This document shows positions 36,019 to 44,157 of a stretch of DNA of 64,000 nt, piece after piece. Each line of letters starts with the position of its first letter. The first letter of the stretch is position 1. This stretch comes from Granulosicoccus sp045106195. Its GTDB lineage: Bacteria > Pseudomonadota > Gammaproteobacteria > Granulosicoccales > Granulosicoccaceae. The stretch covers positions 248,001 through 312,000 of the forward strand of contig JBGCEH010000024.1 of the NCBI GenBank assembly GCA_045106195.1, read 5' to 3'. Position numbers and translations under genes: made by a program. The notes under the pieces are model-generated. The model saw only the letters and a list, made by a program, of their open reading frames with translations, made no database searches and was not told the origin of the DNA.

Positions 36019-36950
36019 CGTTGTCCACTACTATCAAGCGCCTGTTCAGCATTCCGAATCTACCTTTTTTTCTTGCACTTCTACTGTTGTTAAGCACCGC
36101 TTTTTTAAAGCCGGTGACCTTGCAAAGGCCCGTATATTCATATCAGATCGGGTTTGATATCTCGCAGAGCATGAATGTCAGCGATGTGATGCTTGAGGGA
36201 AAATTGGTTACACGCCTTGAATATGCCAAAGCCAATGCCAGAGCACTAATGCAGAATCTACCGTGTGGATCAAGTGTCGGCTGGAGTGTATTTACTGGCA
36301 GACGTACGCTCACACTGATTACGCCATTGGAAGTCTGCGAACATTACTCGGGCCTGATAGCATCGCTTGCCGAGGTCGATGGCACCATGCGCTGGTCAAA
36401 TGGCAGCAGCATCGGCAAAGGCATACATCAGATCATGCGTGCTGCTGATGAGTTTGATGCTCCCACCTCCATCATTCTCATGACTGATGGACAAGAAGCA
36501 CCTCCACTGGAACAAGGGCAACGTGGCTTACCCAAAACCGAGCAATTCGAGGTCAATGGTTTATTGGTCGGTGTTGGCGGTGAAACGCCCGTACCCATCC
36601 CGAAGACTGATGCCCTGGGGCGCTCCATCGGGTTCTGGAGCGCAGCAGACGTCGTTCAACGCGTACCAACTGGCTTCTCGTCCGTAGGTGAAGAATTTTC
36701 CAGACGTGATGACGAACGCCTCTTGTCCCTGGCGCGCATGACCCAGCTTGAATACATAACGCTTGATTCAGCGCGCATACTGGCTAACCGGGCAATGCAA
36801 GATGACTACGCTCAGGACAGGCCGACTCTCACCGACGTACGCTGGATGCCGGCATCCGTTGCCCTACTCTTGCTGTTGTGGAAATTCATGCCCACTTTTC
36901 GTGATGTAGTCGCCAGTGTGAGGACCAGGAGCCACATTTCGCGACAGTGA
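36015..36950 (+). CDS. mxaL: MxaL-like vWA membrane protein
   Basis: 311 aa with an N-terminal helix (FFLALLLLLSTAFL), a vWA domain with MIDAS GFDISQSM near residue 47 and TDGQEAP near 160, and a C-terminal helix. It is the last gene of the mxaSACKL series; the next 300 bases are non-coding. GTG start overlaps mxaK. Confidence 0.8.
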   Translation: MTLSTTIKRLFSIPNLPFFLALLLLLSTAFLKPVTLQRPVYSYQIGFDISQSMNVSDVMLEGKLVTRLEYAKANARALMQNLPCGSSVGWSVFTGRRTLTLITPLEVCEHYSGLIASLAEVDGTMRWSNGSSIGKGIHQIMRAADEFDAPTSIILMTDGQEAPPLEQGQRGLPKTEQFEVNGLLVGVGGETPVPIPKTDALGRSIGFWSAADVVQRVPTGFSSVGEEFSRRDDERLLSLARMTQLEYITLDSARILANRAMQDDYAQDRPTLTDVRWMPASVALLLLLWKFMPTFRDVVASVRTRSHISRQ

Positions 36951-37112
36951 CAATCGTGTAATCGCTGTCTGGGCAATTGGTACCTATAAGCATCAAACAT
37001 TGACTTTCACGAGTCGACCTCTTTAAAAATACCATTTATTTTCAATAAGATATAAAACATTTCTAGCCATTTCGCAAACTGTACATCTATGGTGTCGCGA
37101 ATGCAAAAATAC

Positions 37113-37141
37113 GTGACTACAGCCAAAAGTCTAGGTATGAT
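37113..37141 (+). promoter_or_regulatory. Candidate pqqA promoter
   Basis: GTGACT (37113-37118), exactly 17 bases, TATGAT (37136-37141). This would give a leader of about 110 bases before pqqA that contains the hairpin at 37162-37200. A second, weaker pair (TTGACT at 37000, TAAAAA at 37024) lies upstream. The whole 36951-37258 gap holds no gene. Confidence 0.45.
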
Positions 37142-37161
37142 CGCTTGTGAGTAAACGGATG

Positions 37162-37200
37162 AAGACCTTTTGCCCAGCGTCACCGAGGCAGAGGTCTTTT
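37162..37200 (+). terminator. Leader hairpin before pqqA, possible attenuator
   Basis: Stem AAGACCT/AGGTCTT (37162-37168 with 37092+100, i.e. 37192-37198), continued by TGCC/GGCA, with a 12-base loop and followed by TTTT-rich sequence. It looks like an intrinsic terminator, either ending the mxa transcript or acting as an attenuator in the pqqA leader. Confidence 0.45.
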
Positions 37201-37258
37201 CGTGAATCATTCAGACCAAAACCTGACGAAAACCACTTTTACAACGAGGAAGACGATT

Positions 37259-37333
37259 ATGAAATGGGAAACACCAGTAGCCATTGACGTACGGTTCGGT
37301 TTCGAAATCACTATGTATTTCGCCAACCGCTAG
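37259..37333 (+). CDS. pqqA: PQQ precursor peptide PqqA
   Basis: A 24-residue peptide (starts MKWETPVAIDVRFG) whose Glu and Tyr side chains are joined to make the PQQ skeleton. The required Glu-x3-Tyr is in FEITMYFANR, with Glu at residue 16 and Tyr at 20. GAGGA at 37246-37250 gives a strong ribosome site eight bases ahead. It is too short for usual gene callers and directly precedes pqqB. Confidence 0.95.
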   Translation: MKWETPVAIDVRFGFEITMYFANR

Positions 37334-37344
37334 ATCACGTTTTG

Positions 37345-37417
37345 GAATGGGGGCAGCGACGCTGCCCTCATTCATCCGTGATGTTCAAACCGGACCCTTC
37401 GCGTCCGGTTTTTTTTT
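37345..37417 (+). terminator. Double hairpin with T-run between pqqA and pqqB
   Basis: First a 13-bp stem (37345-37357 with 37361-37373, one wobble) with loop GAC. Then an 8-bp stem AACCGGAC/GTCCGGTT (37387-37394 with 37403-37410) leading into a run of nine T. The second is a classic intrinsic terminator and the first probably protects the pqqA message. This arrangement would make pqqA RNA far more abundant than pqqBCDE. Confidence 0.8.
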
Positions 37418-37454
37418 CTCTGGAATTTGCAACGTTTTTCGGGAGCACCAATTA

Positions 37455-38372
37455 GTGAAGCTCAAAGTGCTGGGATCTGCTGCCGGTGGCGGCTATCCCC
37501 AATGGAACTGCAACTGCCCAATGTGCAACGGAGTCAGGCAAGGAACCATAAACGCTCACTCCCGAACCCAATCGTCCATTGCCGTGACCAGCGATGAGGT
37601 GGACTGGGTACTGTTCAATGCAAGCCCTGACATACTGACGCAAATACAGAACTGCAACGTTCTTCAACCCGCTCGCAGTCTTCGTGACACCGGAATAGCC
37701 TCCATCGTTCTCATGGATGCCCAGATCGATCACACGACTGGCCTGTTGATGTTGAGAGAACATTCGCAGCCGTTAAAACTGTTCTGCACCCAACCTGTCA
37801 GAGAAGATCTGAGTACCGGCAATCCGCTATTCAAGGTTCTTGAGCATTACTGCAACATCGACTGGCGTGAAATCACGATAGACAACGACAAATTGAGCAT
37901 AGAAGGTGCTGCAGATGTGGAGTTCAAGCCGCTTCCGCTCACTAGCAATGCACCTCCCTATTCACCACACAGGGATAAACCAGTCGCTGGTGATACGATT
38001 GGCATGCTGATGACTGATCGCCAATCCGGTAAATCACTGTTCTATGCACCGGGTTTGGGAGAAATGGAGCCACATGTCTGGGAAACCATGCAAAGCGCTG
38101 ACGTAGTGCTTGTCGACGGCACTATGTGGACTGATGATGAAATGATCGAGCGGGGAGCTTCGCAAAAAACAGCTCGCTCAATGGGTCACTTACCGCAAAG
38201 CGGTATAGGCGGCATGATTGAATGGCTCGACAAGTTACCTGACACAACACGCAAGGTCCTTATTCATATCAATAACACCAACCCTATCCTTGATGAGGAT
38301 AGTGCTGAACGCAACTTATTGACTGAACACGGAATAGAGGTTGCCATGGACAATCTCGAAATAGAGATATGA
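37455..38372 (+). CDS. pqqB: PQQ biosynthesis protein PqqB
   Basis: MBL-fold protein of 305 aa that acts in the hydroxylation steps of PQQ formation from the crosslinked Glu-Tyr. The start GTG at 37455 gives MKLKVLGSAAGGGYPQWNC, the family N-terminus, with the CNCPMCNG cysteine cluster. DAQIDHTTGLLML replaces the classic HxHxDH. GGGAG precedes the start. Good full-length match. Confidence 0.96.
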   Translation: MKLKVLGSAAGGGYPQWNCNCPMCNGVRQGTINAHSRTQSSIAVTSDEVDWVLFNASPDILTQIQNCNVLQPARSLRDTGIASIVLMDAQIDHTTGLLMLREHSQPLKLFCTQPVREDLSTGNPLFKVLEHYCNIDWREITIDNDKLSIEGAADVEFKPLPLTSNAPPYSPHRDKPVAGDTIGMLMTDRQSGKSLFYAPGLGEMEPHVWETMQSADVVLVDGTMWTDDEMIERGASQKTARSMGHLPQSGIGGMIEWLDKLPDTTRKVLIHINNTNPILDEDSAERNLLTEHGIEVAMDNLEIEI

Positions 38373-38379
38373 GAAAACT

Positions 38380-39207
38380 GTGACTACGATGAACAACGAT
38401 AGCGGTCAACCCTGGCCTCGGGAAGAATTTGAACGGCGCCTGCGTGAACAAGGCAAGGCTTATCATATCTACCATCCCTTCAATATCATGCTCAATTCCG
38501 GGCAGGCAACTACGGAACAAATCCGCGGCTGGGTTGCCAATAGATTCTGTTATCAGGTGGCCATCCCTATAAAGGATGCTGCGGTGATGTCCAATTGCAC
38601 CGACCGCGAGATCAGGCGTGAGTGGATCAAGAGAATGCTTGATCACGATGGTTATGATGATCTTAACGGTGAATCCGATGCGGGAGGCATCGACGCCTGG
38701 ATTCGGCTTGGGCTCGCTGTCGGACTTGAACGTGAAGAAATCACCGATTTGCGTCATGTAACACCCGGTGTAAAATTTGCGGTCGAGGCCTACATCAATT
38801 TTGCCCGCACGCGTCCATGGCAAGAGTCCGTTTGTGCCTCTTTGACAGAATTGTTCGCTCCGGCAATCCACAAACAACGGCTAGCCACCTGGCCTGAACA
38901 CTACCCATGGATCGATAGTGAGGGTCTACAGTACTTCCGTAATCGGGTGACGCAGGCACGTCGCGATGTTGAGCACGGCCTGACGATCACGCTGGATTAT
39001 TTCAGGACACGTGAACAGCAGGAACGCGCGCTGGACATTCTAAACTTCAAGCTTGATGTGCTTTGGCAGATGAATGACGCCATGGCTACGCGCTATGGTC
39101 TTGCTGATCAAGCACCGGCAACAGGACGTCCGCTCGATGCAAATCCCGAGTCTGATGCACAAGCGAGCCTATCCACACCTAAACCTGCGTCTATCGAATC
39201 AACATGA
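38380..39207 (+). CDS. pqqC: Pyrroloquinoline-quinone synthase PqqC
   Basis: Cofactor-free oxidase that does the last ring closure and eight-electron oxidation to PQQ. 275 aa. Family stretches are YHIYHPFN (His for the active site), RFCYQVAIPIKDAAVMSNC and DHDGY. The C-terminal ~30 residues after PATGRPLD are low-complexity and extra. Starts at GTG 38380 or ATG 38389. Its stop overlaps pqqD. Confidence 0.96.
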   Translation: MTTMNNDSGQPWPREEFERRLREQGKAYHIYHPFNIMLNSGQATTEQIRGWVANRFCYQVAIPIKDAAVMSNCTDREIRREWIKRMLDHDGYDDLNGESDAGGIDAWIRLGLAVGLEREEITDLRHVTPGVKFAVEAYINFARTRPWQESVCASLTELFAPAIHKQRLATWPEHYPWIDSEGLQYFRNRVTQARRDVEHGLTITLDYFRTREQQERALDILNFKLDVLWQMNDAMATRYGLADQAPATGRPLDANPESDAQASLSTPKPASIEST

Positions 39208-39491
39208 GTATTGAGCTTTCGCCGACCAGTGTACCGGCCATGAATTCACTGTTTCGCCTTCAGTTCGAAAAAGCCCAGGATTCATGGGTGCTTTTGTATC
39301 CCGAAGGCATGGTAAAACTCAACCAGAGTGCCGCTGAGATAATGCAACGTTGTGATGGCCAGAAAAGCATCGCTGATATTGTTGCAGAGCTTGAGGAAGC
39401 CTTCGAATCAGAGGTTCTCATCAGCGATGTCACGGGTTTCGTCGATGTCGCTGTCCAGCAAAATTGGCTAAAAATTAACGAGCCGGCATGA
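39204..39491 (+). CDS. pqqD: PqqA-binding chaperone PqqD
   Basis: 95-aa peptide chaperone that holds PqqA for the radical SAM enzyme PqqE. Family features are the central VLLYPEGMVKLNQSAAEIMQ and LEEAFESEV stretches. Overlaps both neighbours by 4 bases (ATGA), as expected for a complex made in step. Confidence 0.94.
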   Translation: MSIELSPTSVPAMNSLFRLQFEKAQDSWVLLYPEGMVKLNQSAAEIMQRCDGQKSIADIVAELEEAFESEVLISDVTGFVDVAVQQNWLKINEPA

Positions 39492-40681
39492 GTAACGAAT
39501 TTCTCCAGCACGGTCTGCCGAGCTCAAACGACGCTACCCGGCCGGGGCCACCTTTATGGTTACTGGCCGAAATTACCTATCGCTGTCCACTGCACTGTGC
39601 GTTTTGCTTCAATCCAGTGGATTTCGCAACTCAGGAGCAAGAGCTTTCGACAGAGGGCTGGCTTAAGGTGCTACGTGAAGCTCGCGCCATGGGCAGTGTG
39701 CAATGCGGTTTTTCAGGCGGGGAACCATTACTGCGTGATGATCTGGAAACGCTGGTAACAGAGGCAAGCTCCCTGGGCTTTTATACCAACTTGTTGACCA
39801 CCGGCGTTGGCCTGACAGAAAAACGGGCATTGGCTTTAAAAGAGGCGGGCCTTGCGCATATTCAATTATCGTTTCAGGACTCCACCAAAGAGTCCAATGA
39901 TTTTCTGTCCAATACCCGCACGTTTGATTTGAAAAAACGTGTTGCCGCTCTTATCAAAGAGCATGAATGGCCCATGGTGCTGAACTGTGTCATCCACCGG
40001 ATGAATATAGACCATATCGATAAAATCATAGATATGGCGCTGGAGCTGGGTGCGGAATATCTTGAACTGGCAAACGCACAGTATTACTCGTGGGCTGTGG
40101 TTAACCGGGACCATCTCTTGCCGTCGAGAGAACAACTGGAAGCTGCCGAGCGCATTACCAATGAGTACCGCGAACGCATAGGCGACCGGATAAAAATTAT
40201 TTTCGTGGTGCCTGATTACTACGAAAATCGCCCGAAAAAGTGCATGAATGGCTGGGGCAATGTCTTCCTGACAATCGCGCCAGATGGCACTGCCCTGCCT
40301 TGCCACACAGCTCGCATGCTACCTGGTCTGGAATTTCCCAAAGTAGACGAACACAGCCTCGAACACATCTGGTACGACTCGGAAGGGTTTAACCGTTACC
40401 GTGGCACCAGCTGGATGAAAGAGCCTTGTAAATCCTGCCCCGAAGCCGAGAATGATCTGGGGGGCTGTCGATGCCAGGCTTTCATGCTGGCCAATGATCC
40501 TGCGGCAGCTGATCCTGTCTGTGACAAGTCTCCACACCGCCCAGTCGTGGACGAGGCCATTGACCGGGCACAGGTACCTGACAGCGAGCGTGTAGTGGAA
40601 CACCAGTTGGTTTTCAGAGACCCGAAAGAGTCCAGACGTTTGACTCAAGACGCTGCGAACACCTCTGCAGAGTCAAACTAA
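39488..40681 (+). CDS. pqqE: PqqA peptide cyclase PqqE (radical SAM)
   Basis: Radical SAM enzyme (397 aa) that forms the C-C bond between Glu and Tyr of PqqA. The cluster motif is CPLHCAFC near residue 33. The SPASM domain carries the auxiliary cluster cysteines in the C-terminal part (KKCMNGWG, ALPCHTARM, EPCKSCPEAE, GGCRCQAF). The N-terminal WLLAEITYRCP fits the family. Last gene of the pqq operon here; pqqF/G are not present. Confidence 0.96.
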   Translation: MSNEFLQHGLPSSNDATRPGPPLWLLAEITYRCPLHCAFCFNPVDFATQEQELSTEGWLKVLREARAMGSVQCGFSGGEPLLRDDLETLVTEASSLGFYTNLLTTGVGLTEKRALALKEAGLAHIQLSFQDSTKESNDFLSNTRTFDLKKRVAALIKEHEWPMVLNCVIHRMNIDHIDKIIDMALELGAEYLELANAQYYSWAVVNRDHLLPSREQLEAAERITNEYRERIGDRIKIIFVVPDYYENRPKKCMNGWGNVFLTIAPDGTALPCHTARMLPGLEFPKVDEHSLEHIWYDSEGFNRYRGTSWMKEPCKSCPEAENDLGGCRCQAFMLANDPAAADPVCDKSPHRPVVDEAIDRAQVPDSERVVEHQLVFRDPKESRRLTQDAANTSAESN

Positions 40682-40965
40682 CCAAATAGCTAGTCTGTTG
40701 GGCGTAGAAAATATCCGTATTTCGGTCATAAATTGGATAGTCCTGAGAAGAAAACCATTGGTAGCATACGCCGGCCAAGATCCTCAACCACTACACTGGG
40801 GCGCACTCATGGTTAAACAGGGCGTCACGAACTCTAAATAGAGTTACTATGACTGGCCGTCCGGTTCATCTGTCTGGAAATCCAGCCAGCGGCGTGGCAA
40901 AATAATATGGCGAGTAATCTGTTAATCATGGGTCGCTACCACTTAAACCTACAGGAGCACGTTAA

Positions 40966-42810
40966 ATGTGGAAAAAAATCGTTCCAATCGCAGCAGTTCT
41001 ACTGGGTGCATGGATTGTATTAAACCTGATAACAGATTCAGATGCACCCGAACCTGATACTGACGTTGTCGCGACGGCTGATACTGACGATAGTGAACCA
41101 GCCGCCGAATCAGACATCTCTCCAGTAGCGTCAGTCGCTGTCGAAGAAACGGAGAGCGATACCGATGCGGCAGCGAGCGATACCGAAGCGGCAGCGAACG
41201 ATACCGAAGCGGCAGCGAACGATACCGAAGCGGCAGCGAACGATACCGAAGCGGCAGCGAACGATACCGAAGCGGCAGCGAGCGATACCGAAGCGGCAGC
41301 GAACGATACCGAAGCGGCAGCGAACGATACCGAAGCGGCGGAAGAAATAGCCGCTATCGAGGAATCAAGCGAGACAGAAACTGTCACCGAAAGTCCTGAA
41401 ACGGCAAGTGTTACTGAGGAAGCCTCCACTGACACAGAAACCGCTACTGAAGAGGCGTCTGCCGAAACAACAGAGACCGCCGGTGAGACTGAAGTTGCCG
41501 CCACGGAAGAGAGTGAAGAGCCTGCGACAAGTGAAACAGAAGCGGCCGCTACCGATGGCGCCGAAGCTGAGGCTAACGTGGAAATGCGCTATCCGGTGGA
41601 TCCTGTAACCGGCGCCACGATATTTGATCAAGGCATGGTTGAAGTCATCATCGAACCTGAACCGGAGCAGGCGGAAATTGTCCTCGAAGCCGAAGCTAGT
41701 GCAGAAGACGCAACAAGTGGTGAAGACCAACCCGAAGTAGCCAGTGATTCACAGGATCCGGCGGATAGCACACCAGCGCCAGAGGTTGTCATGGCAATGC
41801 GCTATCCTACCGACCCAGTCACCGGTGCCACCATTTTTGATGGTGGTATGGTTGAAGTTGCCATCGAAGTCCCGGTGGAAGAAGTGACTATTGAAGCAGA
41901 ACCTGAGGAGCCAGCGACTCAAGAAGCTTCCGAGCCCGTATCCACTGAAGGACAACTGCCCTTTGATCCAGTAACCGGCGCGACTATTTACGAAAGCGCG
42001 GAATCCAGTGATTCGAATAGCGAGGAGACGGTAACCAGCGATACATCCAACCGCCTACCTTTTGACCCGATTACCGGCGCAACCATCTTTCCATCGGACT
42101 CTGACAGCGACGCATCATCTACTGAAACCGCGGAGGCATCCAATCGTTTGCCGACAGACCCAGTCACCGGCGCAACCATCTTTCCATCTGACTCTGACAG
42201 CGACGCATCGTCTACTGAAACCGCGGAGGCAACCAATCGTTTGCCGACAGACCCAGTCACCGGGGCTACTATCTTTCCTGCCACAAACAACGCGGACGCG
42301 AGCGAAACCAGTTCCGTTGAATCTGAAGCAAGTGCTGAGTCCAACAAGCTTCCGACCGATCCGGTGACCGGTGCTACTATTTTTAGCACTGCTGCCGAAA
42401 GCGATGACGAGGCGGTTGCTGAGACTTCCGTCGCTGCAACAGACTCCGGAGCTTCGACAAGCACAATTTCAACATCTGCGAGGCAAACGTCTGATATCAG
42501 TGGCCTCAGTCGCAAGATTGGTGGCGTATTCGGAGCTACCTCAGCCGTTTTGTCACGCGCTAACGATGAAGCATCAGCAAACGCGGTACTGCCGAGGTTA
42601 GAAGCTGCAAGTGCAGAGCTTGGGGAAGTGGCAGAACAATTCGACACACTACCCGATGCAACCGCCTCGATACTCGGCCAAGTCATCCAGACGAATATGG
42701 CAAAGCTGAAACCACTGGCAGATACCGTACTTGTCAAAAATGGCGTCGGTCCGGTACTGGCTCCAATCCTGCAGCCCATGATGGAACAACTGCAAGGGCT
42801 GGCTGACTAG
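40966..42810 (+). CDS. Membrane-anchored, highly acidic repeat protein
   Basis: I do not recognise a family. 614 aa with an N-terminal helix (IVPIAAVLLGAWIVLNLIT) and then a very acidic, Ala/Thr/Ser-rich, probably unstructured body. Residues ~65-127 are nine copies of a 7-residue unit DTEAAAN. Then come seven copies of a DPVTGATIF motif (four as LPTDPVTGATIF or LPFDPITGATIF, two as MRYPxDPVTGATIFD), spaced by acidic linkers such as PSDSDSDASSTETAE. The last ~130 residues are helical and less acidic (LEAASAELGEVAEQF; VLAPILQPMMEQL). No proline-cysteine or LPXTG features. A ribosome site AGGAG is ahead of the ATG. It is 284 bases after pqqE on the same strand. A metal-binding or spacer role in the periplasm is conceivable but unproven. 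Confidence 0.8.
   Translation: MWKKIVPIAAVLLGAWIVLNLITDSDAPEPDTDVVATADTDDSEPAAESDISPVASVAVEETESDTDAAASDTEAAANDTEAAANDTEAAANDTEAAANDTEAAASDTEAAANDTEAAANDTEAAEEIAAIEESSETETVTESPETASVTEEASTDTETATEEASAETTETAGETEVAATEESEEPATSETEAAATDGAEAEANVEMRYPVDPVTGATIFDQGMVEVIIEPEPEQAEIVLEAEASAEDATSGEDQPEVASDSQDPADSTPAPEVVMAMRYPTDPVTGATIFDGGMVEVAIEVPVEEVTIEAEPEEPATQEASEPVSTEGQLPFDPVTGATIYESAESSDSNSEETVTSDTSNRLPFDPITGATIFPSDSDSDASSTETAEASNRLPTDPVTGATIFPSDSDSDASSTETAEATNRLPTDPVTGATIFPATNNADASETSSVESEASAESNKLPTDPVTGATIFSTAAESDDEAVAETSVAATDSGASTSTISTSARQTSDISGLSRKIGGVFGATSAVLSRANDEASANAVLPRLEAASAELGEVAEQFDTLPDATASILGQVIQTNMAKLKPLADTVLVKNGVGPVLAPILQPMMEQLQGLAD
41158..41346 (+). repeat. Nine 21-bp tandem repeats inside the acidic protein gene
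   Basis: The unit is gataccgaagcggcagcgaa plus c, coding DTEAAAN. The copies are nearly identical at DNA level; the first (Asp for Glu, Ser for Asn), the sixth (Ser for Asn) and the last (EE at its end) differ. Such purity suggests recent expansion and likely copy-number change between strains. Confidence 0.95.
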
Positions 42811-42821
42811 CTACTTGCCGA

Positions 42822-42850
42822 GGACTGCCACCACATAGTGGGGGCAGTCC
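42822..42850 (+). terminator. Hairpin after the acidic repeat protein
   Basis: Stem GGACTGCC/GGCAGTCC with an inner CCAC/GTGG (one mismatch) and loop ATA. No T-run follows, so it may act with another factor or just protect the RNA. Confidence 0.45.
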
Positions 42851-42909
42851 CCGTCTGAATTCAGGAAAAGAACCGAGTTATAGTGTGATTCGGTGCTGCA
42901 AGGAAGGAA

Positions 42910-43335
42910 TCAAGGGGGCGACCGCTTATCCAGATGATATCTGAGAGCCATTCGCGTACAAACCGTTATCACCTTTTCTGGCAATGGCTCGCCTAAACGG
43001 AAAAGAACCGCACGATTCTTTGAGTAAACAAGATCGTCTCCGTACAGCGATCTGAAGCTCTCTACCAGCATTGTCTGGCAATTGAAATACAACGCCACAC
43101 TATCTTCATCAAACTTCCCGATCCGGACAGTAGACCCTACCCGCGGCTTTCTCGGCAGGTAGCTTGGCTCACCCCATTTCAGCGCCTCTTCGATCCCATC
43201 CGGAAGCTCCAGCGCCTCTGCCGTGTCCAGAATTATTTCCCTGATACCGACTAGATGAGCCCTATAAGGCTCTTCGTATGATGAAAATACAGCCTCTACT
43301 GCAGAATTGGCAAAGTCTCGCATCGCATTCTCCAT
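42910..43335 (-). CDS. DUF1801-domain protein
   Basis: 141-aa cytoplasmic protein of the DUF1801 (YdhG-like) fold; function is not established. Fits by LVGIREIILDTAEAL, LKWGEPSYLP and the closing RMALRYHLDKR. ATG at 43335 or 43323. It is a single gene. Confidence 0.75.
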   Translation of the reverse strand: MENAMRDFANSAVEAVFSSYEEPYRAHLVGIREIILDTAEALELPDGIEEALKWGEPSYLPRKPRVGSTVRIGKFDEDSVALYFNCQTMLVESFRSLYGDDLVYSKNRAVLFRLGEPLPEKVITVCTRMALRYHLDKRSPP

Positions 43336-43468
43336 TTTACGGTACAGGTGAAACTGATTACAGCGTCAGTGGGCGGTTGAGATATTTACGACTATGCATG
43401 AATGGCACTAACATAACCGCCAAAACAAAAAAAGACACCAACGCCGACATCATGTATCGAGCACGCTA

Positions 43469-43978
43469 CTATCCGTTTTTCATTGACACAATCTGACCTT
43501 CACTATCCTGAACCTGTTTCCTCATCCAGATATAGGTCGCTCGATCATATCCATCGTGCGCCCCTTCACCGTTTTTTTCAAACCCAAGCTTACAAAATGC
43601 AGCATGATTTTCTACTAGCTCAATCCGTGTTTGCAACTCAAGATACTTTTTGCCACACAATCTGGCACGCTTCTCGGCAAGATTTACAAGCCTGCGAGCA
43701 AGGCCAGATCGCTGAACGTCCACCGCAACCGCCAGCTTGCTCAAATGCAACGTGTCCTCCTTTTCCGTCAGGAAGACACAGGCCTGAATTGGATTTCCAA
43801 TAGACCAGATTTCACCAGAATCACATTTATCGGCGATATCTGAATGCGTCAGCCTGTGCATGGATGACGGAGGATCAATTCTGGTATCCATATAACTGAA
43901 ACTACTTCTGATCAGTTCAAGTATCTCGGAGAGGGTTTTATCATGACGCGAATGCTTGTGAGCGATGACTTCTCTCAT
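43469..43978 (-). CDS. GNAT-family N-acetyltransferase
   Basis: 169 aa with the acetyl-CoA-binding motif LAVAVDVQRSGLARRLVNLAE near residue 85 (a variant of Q/RxxGxG/A) and the C-terminal NHAAFCKLGFEKNG. Transfers an acetyl group to an amine; substrate unknown. Single gene downstream of DUF1801 on the same strand, with about 130 bases between. Confidence 0.8.
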   Translation of the reverse strand: MREVIAHKHSRHDKTLSEILELIRSSFSYMDTRIDPPSSMHRLTHSDIADKCDSGEIWSIGNPIQACVFLTEKEDTLHLSKLAVAVDVQRSGLARRLVNLAEKRARLCGKKYLELQTRIELVENHAAFCKLGFEKNGEGAHDGYDRATYIWMRKQVQDSEGQIVSMKNG

Positions 43979-44157
43979 GAGTTTTTAAGATCCATTTCGG
44001 ATACTTAGCCTGACAATGTTGTATCCACTGTTTTCAAACCAATAGCGTTTGATGAAAAATTGCAGCGTACTACGCTTCGATTCACTTGTCATTTTAAGCA
44101 ATCCATGGAAATAAAGAGGCTAGTGCACTGCTCGAGCCAGATCCACTCATTTCCGAA

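Noticed and set aside
41158..41346. CRISPR-like array
   Set aside because: Repeats are directly adjacent without spacers and stay in the reading frame; no cas genes are near.
40962..41504. Minus-strand frame with VSFAAAS repeats and a plus-strand RQRTIPK frame in the same place
   Set aside because: Both are shadows of the 21-bp repeat in the acidic protein gene. That gene has a ribosome site, a membrane anchor and a long frame; the shadows have none of these.
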